Source: Vanilla planifolia (lineage: Eukaryota > Streptophyta > Magnoliopsida > Asparagales > Orchidaceae). From it: DNA of 64,000 bases. Shown here piece after piece: positions 52,177-63,559 of this stretch; position 1 is the first letter of the stretch; every line of letters begins with the position of its first letter. The notes under the pieces were generated by a model. The model made no database searches, was not told where the DNA came from, and worked only from the letters and a program-made list of their open reading frames with translations. Both the position numbers and the translations under genes were made by a program. Location: assembly GCA_023846275.1 (NCBI GenBank), contig CM043877.1:15421107-15485106 (forward strand), in the 5' to 3' direction.

Positions 52177-53279
52177 CTGCAAATTATAATAGAATAAATC
52201 AATATCATTACATTAAACTGTTCATCAAATGTCCATAGAAAGGACGTTTCAATTGACATGTACGTTTTGCAGATTAAAATTATCTTAAAACCCATAGCAA
52301 CTTTTATTGCAAAAAAGGGATTTCATGAACAACTGTTCAAGGAGAAGATTGCCCCATTTAAACAAGCCTACGTCAATGTATAAAGAAAATCATAACAGAA
52401 GCTCTATGCATTGTTGGTTTTAAAGAATAGCAAAAGTTATAATGCTAAATGTATCCAGATTTTTATTAAACTGGACTAAGCAGAAGCTAAGATTTCAGGG
52501 TTCGAATTACAAGGATTTATAATATTATTTCATATTATGTAAAGAAGAATCTAATTGTTAAATTAAACTGAAATCACTAATTAGTACTTCAACATCAAGA
52601 TAAATTGATCAACATCTAAATTACAAACTAAATTTCATAAACAACTTTATATATACAACATTTGACCAAATATATAATATTCCAATAAATAACAATTATA
52701 GAGAACCAATCCCAATAAAACCAAACCAAATATCCCCAAAAAAAAAACAAATGTATATTGTCACCCTTCATTATCCTAATACATTCAAGTAACATAATAA
52801 ATATCATTTATATGCTGATAACTTTATAAAGAGAAAAAAAAAGGACAAGCTTCAAAGTACACATTAAAAGGCAACGATGGACAAATCATACTAATTAGCA
52901 ACAAAATGAAATGCCTCTAAAAATAATTTGCCATGGGATTCCAATTAATGAAAAACTTGATGGGAATGCCAACAATAGAGTCTACACAGGTTGAATAAAA
53001 TAAACTTGTTTTTGAGGTGTTGTGTTAGTGCAACATTAAGATTAAAAGTAAATATTATAATAAAGGTATATAATGTTGGTTGCTAAAATTCAAATGTACA
53101 AATAAAATCATTGTTATAGAGATGATGTCATTAAGATGGGCAAATTTTTATACTCCAAAGGATACGATTACAAATATGTATATAATAGAAGGCTAACGTA
53201 TAATTAATTAAAAAAATAAGCACAGAAAAAGTTAGTTTAAATAGCAAACCAAATTACTATTTGTACATTTAAGATTATG

Positions 53280-56200
53280 ATATTAGTATCTTACTTGGTA
53301 AAGCTGATACTTTAAATTTTGCTTAAGCAGAATAAAGTATTGTTAATCGACTATGTCTTGTAAAGTATGCTAATCACAAAGTGCCTCAGAAGATAAAGCT
53401 TGTCTCAAGAAATCAATTGGTACATGGTTTACAAATTTTGGAAGTCAATTAAATTTGTCAAGAATTGTTTTAGGAAGTTAAGGAAATTAAAGAATTATAG
53501 TATATTTTTTTGTTCAGCTATCAAGTAGATTTTTAAATCAGTCGTTACCTTGGGATTGGAAACAAGTGGAGTGTTTTCTAGCTAAGGAAGGAGTTGTGGC
53601 TGAAGGAATTGAGTGTACGAGAGCTTGAAGTGCAAGTTGTGCAGCTGGTAAGGATGAAAAAGAAAGGAAAAGCAGCTACCAGGAATAGGAAGAGTGTTTA
53701 GTGTGCTACTATGTGAGTAGAACAAGCAGAGAATTAGGAGTGAGATAAGGCTTGCATGGGTCCCTTTTCCTTGTCTTGCTTGAAGATTTCTTTAATTTTT
53801 GGCTGATCATTGGTGCTATGGCTAGCAATAGGCAAGGAGGAGAGAAGTTGTGTTGGTCTATTATAAGAAAAACATAAAGCAGGGAGAAGTCTGCATGTTA
53901 CTTGCTGCAGCTGCTGTTTTCCGCAAACTTTATGACGCAGCATCCGTAATTAGAACGTAAAAAGAGTTGATAACTGCAATGTAGATGAGGAGAAGTTCTT
54001 TAAGCTTGATTGCTTGTGTCACGCATTGCTTGCCCATACTAGATAATATATATAATAATGATAAATCGAATTATATCAAAATATAATAGTAGTACTGATG
54101 ACACAAATACAATATCAGACAAGGATGATGAATAAAACTCAATCATAAACCATAATCAAACCAATTATGATAAAATATTGAATGAATACCTCTTTTAGAC
54201 AAGATACAATATTTCTAATATATTTGTATATGTCAAAGCACTCCATTCACATGCCATTTTGAGTATCTTATCTCTATGCATTTGTAATATGCCATATAAT
54301 ATAAGAAAAAGATTAAACATTACAAAGCTCATCAAGTAAATTCTACATATAACAATATCACAATATTATAAACATGAGCATAGATAAAAATATACAAAAA
54401 CGTATAATATTTTATATTTTTCATGTACATAACATATAATATACCTTATATATTTTTTTTCTAATCTTTAATTTATTTTCTCATTTTTCATTTTAATTAG
54501 GCTTATATTTTTTTCATATGACCATTATTTCATAGATATAATCACATTTCATCTTATCTTTATATAGAATCTTATCATATCATTTCTAAATCTCTACTTA
54601 TAATCATATCATAACTGACCAATTATATCAATAATAGATGTTATTAATACATTAAACCTTGAACAAAAATATTAATAACAATTAAAGACATCTCAATCAT
54701 ATCATCTCTACATATTAATCATGCATAGTACTACTAGTAAAAAAAAAAAAAAAAAATATATGTTCTCTTATACCATGATACACAATCAATGCTTATCATC
54801 TCTAACATCTTAAACTAAAACTCAAATAATTGAAATCATAAGATAATATCTTAAAAAAATAATTCATTTTCCTTCTTTTTTTCTTTTCATGTCATAATAA
54901 TTAATCATATCACAACTCAGGTTATAACATAACATCACATCTTATAAGTACAATACACACTAAACTCATATAAAATATTATCACATTCCAATTTTTCTTT
55001 TTATTTTCTATCATTTTTTTATATTATGTTCTGATAGTTCTACTCACAGTATACCTCATATATGCATGCGCATGTTTGTGTATATATATATATTGTACTT
55101 ATAGCATATATTATATTATATTATATTAACTATAGTTTATAATTACTATCAGAACAAGTACATATACAAAATAAAAAATACTATAATAATTTATTCAAGT
55201 TATCAATACTTACATTATCATTTATTTAAATTTATTACTTGGGTTATTAAGGATTTCTCTGATTCCATTTTTCTTCTATTTTTCTTTCATTTTCTACATA
55301 AAAAAAATTATGCACAACTTATCAAAATCTTATAACTTTCATAACAATTGCCTCAAGTGGCTAGTTTGCAAAAATTGTCAATACTTCCCAACCTCTAACT
55401 CAAGTTCACTTCCAATTCCAAATTCACACCAATCAAGGATTTATACTTTCATTACAATAACCTTAATAAAATTTGCCAATAATAAAAAAAATCAGGTCCT
55501 TATCGATTTGCTTAAAACCATAGCTAGACAATTCTTTGTTTTCCTTTGCTTTGCTTGCAGCTTCACAGCTTTTTCTATACTCTTTCTAAAGCTATATTGC
55601 CTGTCTCTACTAGTTTTTCCAACCTCCACCACCAATTCCCTTTCTCCAACTCCAAACAGTAACAATAGCTCTTCCTTCCTGTTTTCTTGCTGCTGAAACC
55701 ACAACTGAGAGCTATTTTCTTCTTGCTGAAGGATCCTCCCTGGACTCCCGATTGTTGCTTCCTGCTTTAGCTACAGCCCACAAAGTCCTTACTGGAGCGT
55801 AAGCTTCTGATAACCTCTTCCTTCCTTCTAGCTTCTTCTCCTTAAAGCTACAGCTACAATTTTTTTACTTTTGTTTACACAAACTTGGATCCACTATTAC
55901 AGTTGTTACTCTTCTCCTTCCTCTATCTCAACCTTCTTGGCTTCTTCTCAAACTTTCTTCTGCCCCCTCACTCTCTCTCTCCCTCTCTCTCTCACTCCCT
56001 CTCTCAATTCTACCTTCTCCCCTTCCCTCTCAATTTGTCATTAAGCTTCTCACTTCTCTACATGTTGTAGCTCACTCAAGCTTAACTTCTCCCCACTAAT
56101 GCTGTTAAGGGAAGCAAAAGACTTAAAATTACCCTATTGCTTTATTTATTTCTCATTGTAATTAAATTAACAAAATGCTTCAATGTTTTCAAACTTCAAA

Positions 56201-57280
56201 AATAAATTATAAATCCAATAGAACTCCAAAATTTATGAAACAAATATCAATAGATTTTGCTCAAAGAGCTTTACACAACCACATGCTCATATCCAAATTT
56301 CAAGCAACTAGTAAATTAAAATGTTTTTCAAAATAGAATCAAGATATTATTATTTTAGTCTGACATATGAAATTCTCAAAATATCAGTTTTATTACATCA
56401 AAATGCAAATAATTATATATTTATAGATAACTTTCTGAATTTTTACATATAATTTACCAAATCAAAAATCTCGAAACATTACAGCTTGGTAGCCTAATTG
56501 TAAAGGATCTTGAAGGTACTATAGGAAGCTGAATCAAGGAGATCAAGGTTGCTACAGCCAAACAATGTGAGAAAAGCTTTTCAAATGCATGCATGAAGAA
56601 GTTAAGCAAGGTTAGCCCTTTACTTAAAATCTTCCTTGTAACTGCTACAACTTTCGTTTCCTGCTTGTTGGGGTGCTTGGAGAGGTAAAAAGAATTGTTT
56701 TGGGAGCTGTGAAAAAAAGATAACTTGCTGTAGTAAGAAGCTTGAGAAATCCTTTGAAAAAGCTTGCAGTTTACTACAGGGATTAAGAAATATAGTAAGG
56801 TAAGCATTTGCATGGGATTTTATTAAGGTTTGCTGTAGTTTTTCCTTTTTCTACATGCAGGGGCTGCTAGGGGAGTTAAGGGAGATCATTTATAGCTTTA
56901 GTGATTGAAGTTGTGGAGTTAGCCATGGAGTTGGTTGTTTGTAAGAATGCCTATTGAAGTTCAGTGCTATAAAGCTTCCCTTTTGCTTTACTTGGGGTGT
57001 GGAATGAATTCTTTGAGTTTGGCTCAGCAAGTAGCAAGAGAATCAAAGAACATTGATTGCTATTAAGTGCAGGATGTATGGTCCATTGATTTGACAAAAG
57101 GTCTATTCAGCATAAACATACCATTCATCGAGTCAACAGAAGGTACTCCTACACCCGATCAAACCAACTATCGGACTATCCAGTCAACTGTTTTAACGAG
57201 TTTGAATGTTTTTTACCATGCAAATGTAAAGTTTCAGTGCCTTCAGCAAAATAACAATTTGATAATGTGTTATTATTAAA
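53280..57280. other. Unclassified repeat-rich stretch
   Basis: Alternating AT-rich parts and GC-richer parts with short LTR-like features, including the 28.9-kb repeat relative at 53.4 kb and a pyrimidine-rich tract. GC-richer parts at 53.55-54.0, 55.5-56.1 and 56.45-57.25 kb share a style (GCTGTAG, TGCTACAG motifs) that suggests nested LTRs of one family, but I cannot align them confidently. Confidence 0.3.
55963..56006. repeat. CT-rich microsatellite
   Basis: CCCCCTCACTCTCTCTCTCC followed by further CT repeats and CCCTCTCTC, an imperfect (CT)n tract. Confidence 0.9.
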
Positions 57281-57849
57281 AAAGTGAATCTATTGGAATG
57301 ACTTGTGTACAATTTATTGAGCAACAAAATCAAAATAAGAACATAATAGAAAGAGAACCATCCCAGAGAAATCAAACAGACAAACTGAAATAATTATGAT
57401 ATAATAAGAATTGTTATTTACCCATGATCAATATATTCAAATAAGAATGATAGCATAGCATTATCTCATATGTGCATACATTTATTATGATAATAATGGT
57501 ATAATTATTATTAGCATCGCATACTATATGAAATGAAAATGAAACATTTGCATTTACATGATGCTTTTGATTGTTATATGTGCTACAAAAAAAATCAAAA
57601 AAATACTAAAGAATAAAAAAGAAAGTAATGAAGATGAAGATCTAGCAATATGAAACTATAATATAAAATACTAAGAAAGATTATGGTTTTCCTACTGCTT
57701 CATCCCATAAATGTCGCTTGCGTGATCTAGCTGGCCTTGAGGACTAAAGATGTGATATAATGAGATGTCAATTGAAATGAGATGAATCTTAAAGAGATGA
57801 GATAATGATCATTTAAAAAAAACAATATCCTTAATTTGAAAAAGATAAA

Positions 57850-57920
57850 AGTGATATGAGAATATAAAAAAATATTAAAGAATAATGAATAAGAAATATT
57901 ACTATAAAAAACACAATATA

Positions 57921-57997
<77 letters not shown>

Positions 57998-58102
57998 ATT
58001 TATAATTAAGAAATATTAAAATGATATGAGAATATGAAAAAATATTAAAGAATAATAAATAAGAGAAATATTATTCTAAGAAAAGTACAATATATTCATA
58101 CA
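57850..58102. repeat. Direct duplication flanking the AT microsatellite
   Basis: GATATGAGAATATAAAAAAA at about 57851 recurs as GATATGAGAATATGAAAAAA at about 58023. Both continue with ATATTAAAGAATAAT.AATAAG, AAATATTA and ACAATATATTCATA. The offset is about 172 bp and the AT tract lies at the end of the first copy. Confidence 0.8.
57924..57992. repeat. (AT)n microsatellite, about 34 units
   Basis: An uninterrupted AT run of 69 bases. It sits between two copies of a roughly 75-bp sequence. Confidence 0.97.
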
Positions 58103-58289
58103 AATATATTTATCCAGATGACAATCGCATCTGTACAATGAGACCATCATACATATATGATATCATGACCATTATAAATGTTACTCATAATATAAGCCTA
58201 AACATAGACTATAGAAGTACGATATTAGTTATCTTATTATACAATCACAAAGTAATTAAACCAAACCTAATTCTAAATTTAATTTCATT

Positions 58290-58720
58290 ATCTTCAGCAC
58301 ATGTTTTGATTCTAAGGTGTTCTATAATAAATGACATACTTTTGCCTCAACATCCTGTGGCATTTTGTTATACAAGGAAAGCACTACTTAAGTACATCTT
58401 TGATAACCAAAGTAGCAAGCATCTCTTGGTGCTTGTCAACTACTTCACAAAATAGAAAATGGCAAAGCAAATGATCAAATAAATCTTCATCGGGGTATGG
58501 AAGTTTTTTGTTCTAATATCTTCTAAAAGTTTGGCACACTTATTATAGCTAACAATAACATTACTTGAAGACATACATCTACATACCATCACTCACTTGG
58601 AACTCACCTCAAGTTTGCCTTAATGGATCAGCCATGTGCAAATCGACAAGCAAAGGAAACCTAAAAAAAGCTTTTGAAGAATTAAAACCATGGCTAAATG
58701 AAAGAGAAGGAAAATGAGCC
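58290..58720 (+). mobile_element. Ty3/gypsy integrase remnant
   Basis: The plus strand ends an open frame with SSKHLLVLVNYFTK (58411-58452), matching KFLLVAVDYFTKW of Ty3/gypsy integrase cores but with Asn replacing the first catalytic Asp. A possible NN version of the SDNG motif follows at about 58.55 kb, and ANRQAKET near 58.64 kb resembles the ANGQAE-T motif. Frames are broken and further pol parts are not recognisable. Confidence 0.55.
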
Positions 58721-59639
58721 ATCAAACTCTCAATCTTCCCAAGGCCCATTGTGTCACAACTTCAACAATTTATGTAGAAATATTATTAACTTTTATGCAT
58801 AAGCACAAAGATCAGTATACAAATAAAGCTTTATTTTCCAACCGATCAAACACAAGTTGCACCTCAAAACACCAATATGAGGAAGTAAAAACTCAAAGAT
58901 AAACATACTTGAGGTACCATAAAGAGTGAAAGGGGGTGTGCAAATGTGCTTAACAAGCACAATTGGCAATGCACATTTGACCCTAATGTTTGCTATGCAA
59001 AATTTAAGTGCCATTGATATAAGAAGGCGTTAGCAAGCTTGCACCAAGCTAAGTTAGTCTTTGTGTTGTCAAGAAATTGGAAAGTCCAAATATCAATACA
59101 TTGCAGACCCATAATGGGGAGTTAATCCCTTGAACATGAAAAGAAGATGATCTAAGGGTCTTTTAACCTTGAGGTATCAATGCCCATGATGTATAGATAC
59201 CCATCTACATTTACTTACTATTACAACTTTTTTTGCCTCATATATGCTTCCTCTCTTACCATCAAGCCAGTTATCTCTAAGATGTGCTCGAATCCCAGAA
59301 CCCAAGTATTGTTGAGCCATAACGTCCAGTGGTTCATTCGACTTGTCAGGTATGTGCCACAACAAACATCAAAATTTTGCTAATTACCAATTGCCTAAAG
59401 TCACTTAACCAATCAAATCCTGATATATAACTATGTTTTTGATCAAATATCTCATCAAACAGACTTTTGTACTCTTAGAGGTTCTATTAAGGGCCTATGA
59501 CCCCTCATAATTCACTTTCTTGATGTGTTTGCCTAGTATTAAGGCTATAATTAAAGATACCATTATTTATAGTGCAAAACTTTCTATCTTAAAGGGAAGT
59601 ACCATAGTTTTGAGTGCTATTTGAACAATTCATGAGATT

Positions 59640-60500
59640 AAGAGAAGGTCCAACCTCTCATAAGTTTACACTAACTTTTGAACCTATGACCTAATACTTG
59701 TGAAGGACTTACCAAGAACTTGCCCTTAATACTTCATTCGACTTGTAGACGCCATCCTATATTGACTTTCCATAATGAGTTAATGCCCAATCATGGCTTG
59801 ACCATCTCACCACATTAATCTTCAATACTCATAAAGATTCTCTGAGGGATCATGACCTTCTAAGGTTTACTAGACCTACTATGTTTGACTTAATGCCCAA
59901 AGCTTAATACTCACAAAGAACCTACAAAAACATACCCCTCATTGTTCACTCAACCTACAAATGTTATCCTATCATTGATCTAACCAAGCAACTTAAAATT
60001 CAACTTATGGTTCAAGTAGCTTGCCACATTGCTTCTCAATATTCATCAAGGCCACAATAATGGTCCATGACCTCTCGTCAACCTGACTAGAGAAATATCA
60101 TCAAGTACTTGTTGAGTTTCAACAAAAGGCCAGCCACAAAAGCTTGCTCTACAAGTCAGACCAATGGCTCAATATTCATAGAAGACCTATCTAGAGTTCA
60201 ACCGTCATCATGCACTTAATGTCAACGTTCTCATTTCTTCGAACTATCTAAGTGACTTGAAACCTAGCTTGTGGCTTGAGAATCTAGCCATGCTGATTCC
60301 CAATACTCATTAAGGTTCTATCAATGGTTCATAACCTCTCGTAACATGTTTGACATGATGAATCTCTTAACACAAGTTGAGATGCTGTCAAGGGCTTAGC
60401 TCTTTTTGCTTACTCTACCTATTAAGCCCTTGACCAAGTATTCACAAAAAACCTACTAAGAGTTTGCTCCAAATAATTACAAACCCAAAGTAATAGATTG
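59640..60500. repeat. Diverged tandem-repeat block, unit about 210-260 bp
   Basis: Recurring motifs: CAATACTCATAAAGATTCTC (59823), CAATATTCATCAAGGCCACA (60037), CAATACTCATTAAGGTTCTA (60298), each followed by a CATGACCT or CATAACCT run. A second motif, AATACTCACAAAGAACCTAC, recurs at about 59908, 60170 and 60436. The alternation suggests a higher-order unit with two related halves. Confidence 0.55.
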
Positions 60501-61564
60501 AACAGCTCGCTATGCTAACACCTAGGACATATTGCAGCTAATCAGCAAGAGGTCAAGCCTCCTCCTTGCCTTAACCGAGGTCTAAATATCCTACTAGATA
60601 ATCCCACAATACATGCAAAAAGGAAAGATCAACACAAATTTTACAAAAAAAATGACATTCATTCCAAATAGTCTATATATTATTCTTTAGATAGCTCCAA
60701 AAAGTCGTCATGTAAACATTCTACAAGTGTATATTAGTTTCTAATACATTGAAATTAGTTAACGAATACCTTATGAGAAACCAATCTCGAACAACCAAGG
60801 AGAGAAAAGTTGTGCTGCCCACTTAAAGACTAAGCTAATTTAGGCTTATGATGATAATGTAAACCTTCAGCCTACTATAGTCCACCTCTTAAAAGATATT
60901 CAACAACTTATGGAAGCCTTACAAAATCAAAGGAAAACCATTAATTTCTACTCAACCTAGATTCAAGAAATTTAAAACTGTTCATGAAGGCACTTTAACT
61001 CTGGAAGCAAGCAACCAACATGAGATCTTACCAAGCTCATGGTTAATGGCATTGCATTTTGCCTCCAACTAGGTAATTCAAGCTGATAGCTTCATAAACT
61101 CACATTCCCCTGTTATCCTCTTCTCGTCTTGCTTTGTTATTGTCTTCTCAAGCTATTTTAGCAATCCTTATCCATCGATGAGCTTCGCAATCACAAGAGA
61201 GCTCAATCCCAAGGAACCCAACAATGGCTTCATAATGTAAGTACCATCCATCTCTTGCAAAACCTCAGTGCTCCTTGGGAGGTTAAACAACCTACAAAAG
61301 TTTAGGATATTGATCAAAGAAATATGCCCCTCTAAGCTAGCAACCCCAAGATATTGATCGAGAACTTGAGTGTCTTATCAAATATTGACAGCACAATCCA
61401 ATTTATCTCTCATCTAGGAGTCCATCGAAGCAAACATAATAGCCCTTAACGGCTCCATCCTATGATACTTTTCGAGGCACATCAAGTGTCATTGAAATCG
61501 CATTCCCTCATCAAAAAAGAATTATGCAAAAAATTTCTAATAATGGCTCTCTCACCTAAACTTA

Positions 61565-61830
61565 AAGAGCATTTGGTCAAAACATATAAAATATTTTATG
61601 ATATTTGAATAGTTTAATTGATTAAAATGATTAAATTATCTAAAAATGATTAAATGATAGATCAAGATGATATTAAAATAATATTAATTAGCTTGGATTT
61701 AAAGTTTTAATTTACAATTTATCTTTCAAATCATAATTTTTTATTCTTGATATTTTAATTTAACTTTTAAATTTATTTATCCTTTGATACATTTTAAGGT
61801 AAATTTTAATGATACATTTGGTTAGATATA
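61565..61830. repeat. AT-rich dispersed repeat, copy 1
   Basis: It aligns with 63742-63990. Shared: CATTTG.TCAAA, ATAAAATA.TTTATGA, TTATCTAAAAATGATTAAAT, AAGTTTTA, TTTAATTT, TTTAAATTTA and a closing TTGGTTAG/TTTAGTTA. It is non-coding and MITE-like. Confidence 0.5.
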
Positions 61831-61919
61831 AATCAAAATGTGACTTGAAGAACCATGTTTCAAGTAAATCTACTTTTTGGTTTTATGAAAGTTTATGGTT
61901 ACAACATATGACATTGAAA

Positions 61920-62400
61920 GAGTAATGTTGCTCACGGGACCAAAACCATGGAAGATTGCTACTGCTTTATGGATTCACAGTCAAACCAAGTTCAAGATGA
62001 TAGCATTGGCATAAATTGCCTCCCTAGTGGCTCCCAACCCCTTCTCATTAAGGCAAGACATCAGTGATCTTATTAGATATTTTGAATCTAGTTTCTCTAA
62101 AAACAAGAAGTTAGAACCTCCTTGTTGGGTGCAATAAACCACTCTTAGAAGACTTGTCCCATGTAATGGCCAAGTTTGCTCTCTCCAATAGGTTTTTCCT
62201 CGACTCCTTGCATATTGCTTCAAAGAAAAAATTAAATTATGCACACTTATCTATCACATTTGGAAAGAAAGGAATACATTCCTCTTCTAGAGAAAATTAA
62301 CTTCTTGGGAGATTATGTTTGCAAATATCAAAATTGATATCATTGTAATCCTCCATTAATAAATCATGATCCTTCTACAACAACTCATATAAGTATGGTG
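61920..62400 (+). mobile_element. LINE ORF2 C-terminal fragment
   Basis: The plus strand reads KLCTLIYHIWKERNTFLF (62235-62290, ending at a stop) and then RKLTSWEIMFANIKIDIIV, the typical C-terminal end of plant LINE ORF2 (zf-RVT tail: IYHIWKERN......I...I). The preceding 300 bp carry weak, broken coding pieces. The rest of the LINE is absent. Confidence 0.6.
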
Positions 62401-63305
62401 CAAATTTTGGTTCAAGATCTTCTCAAAATTTTCTCCAACATGGCTCAATACAATAATTTGATTTATCCCTTCAATGCCCTTTTAAAGGAGTTTTTGGTAC
62501 ATTGATCATATGGGTGACTAATGTTTTAAAATTTTGGTCCCTCTTTCATTTGTAATATTTCCTTCTAACAATATAGTAGGGAAACTCTTACCATTAACTA
62601 AAAAAATATTATCAAACACATGAGGTTTCAATAATAATTAATAACAATCCCTTATAAACAAACTAATTCATCTTAATATTCATCCACAGCAATACAAACC
62701 AATCCTAAGATGAAATTTCCCAAACAAAAGGTAAGCAAAGGTCAAGGCTAAGTTGCATTCAAAAAAATAAAAAGTGGCTTTGAGTGTTTCTCTCATTCCA
62801 CATAATCCATAAGCCAATGATTATATATATTTATTCTAATCTCTCTGACTATGTTCTTTCACAAATCTGCATTAGTTACGGTGCATTTTTTTGGGCGGAA
62901 AGGAACAAGAATACTGTTGAAAAAACTTCCAATAAAAAATAAAACCATATATCACTGCACACATATAGATCATTTTATCACACGCCTAAGCCACAGAGCG
63001 TAATAGAGAAAATCTCAAGAGCACCGCGCCGAAATGAGGCATGATGTCTAAGTAATCGAACTTGATCACAACGAGAAGAAATAATGGAGAGCTTAAGAGC
63101 CCCGATTCGAGACCTTCGCCTTGTTTCAAACTGATGAGGGCATCTGGGATAGGGGAAACCTTGAACCGTTTCCCTCTCGTCAACCGTTCTCCTCCTCTGC
63201 GCCAGAGGCCCAGCTTACGTGACCACAGGATGAAATGCGATGCTACCAACTCCCCAATGTCGCAGCGAGTTTGGAGATGATGAGATCGTCAACACTATTC
63301 CTTAC

Positions 63306-63490
63306 CTTTTTCTTTTCCTTGTTCTCGTTACACCCCGCCCTCCTTCTCTCTCCTCTCAAAGGAGCGCTTTCGTCGCTCCTCTCTCCTCTCCGTGTCCCTA
63401 AAAGCCAGGAGCGTCTCTTCTTGCTGCATCGTTGGCATTTCCTCGTCTTCGCCGCTCGCATTGCAAGGCGCGCGAACCAAAGAGAAAACG
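63306..63490 (-). other. REN1: Candidate non-coding first exon (5' leader) of the PH-RhoGAP gene
   Basis: The acceptor 9 nt before the ATG requires an upstream leader exon. In the only GC- and CpG-rich stretch of the window the minus strand reads AAAAAG|GTAAGG with the exon ending at 63306, a near-consensus donor. The strand is purine-rich (GAGA-like), common in plant leaders. The 5' limit is a guess, and a link over 11 kb needs RNA evidence. Confidence 0.5.
63328..63438 (-). other. Possible upstream ORF of 36 codons in the leader
   Basis: If the leader exon is right, it holds an ATG at 63438 followed by a 36-codon frame ending in TAA 21 nt before the donor. The peptide would begin MPTMQQEETLLAFRD and is otherwise made of Arg/Glu repeats. 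Its composition may only reflect the purine-rich DNA. Confidence 0.3.
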
Positions 63491-63559
63491 AACTGTTCGA
63501 CGATTTTTTAGTTTGATTTAATACGAATGCTTCGGACTTCGGGCAAAATATAAAATTAT

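Larger units (their letters stand above)
52177..63305 (-). other. Probable 5'-UTR intron (about 11.1 kb)
   Basis: The TTTGCAG acceptor just before the start codon is clear. The donor at 63305 is the best candidate but not proven. The interval holds LTR-like debris (53.3-57.3 kb), a microsatellite with duplicated flanks, a gypsy integrase remnant, a tandem-repeat block and a LINE 3' fragment. Confidence 0.5.
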
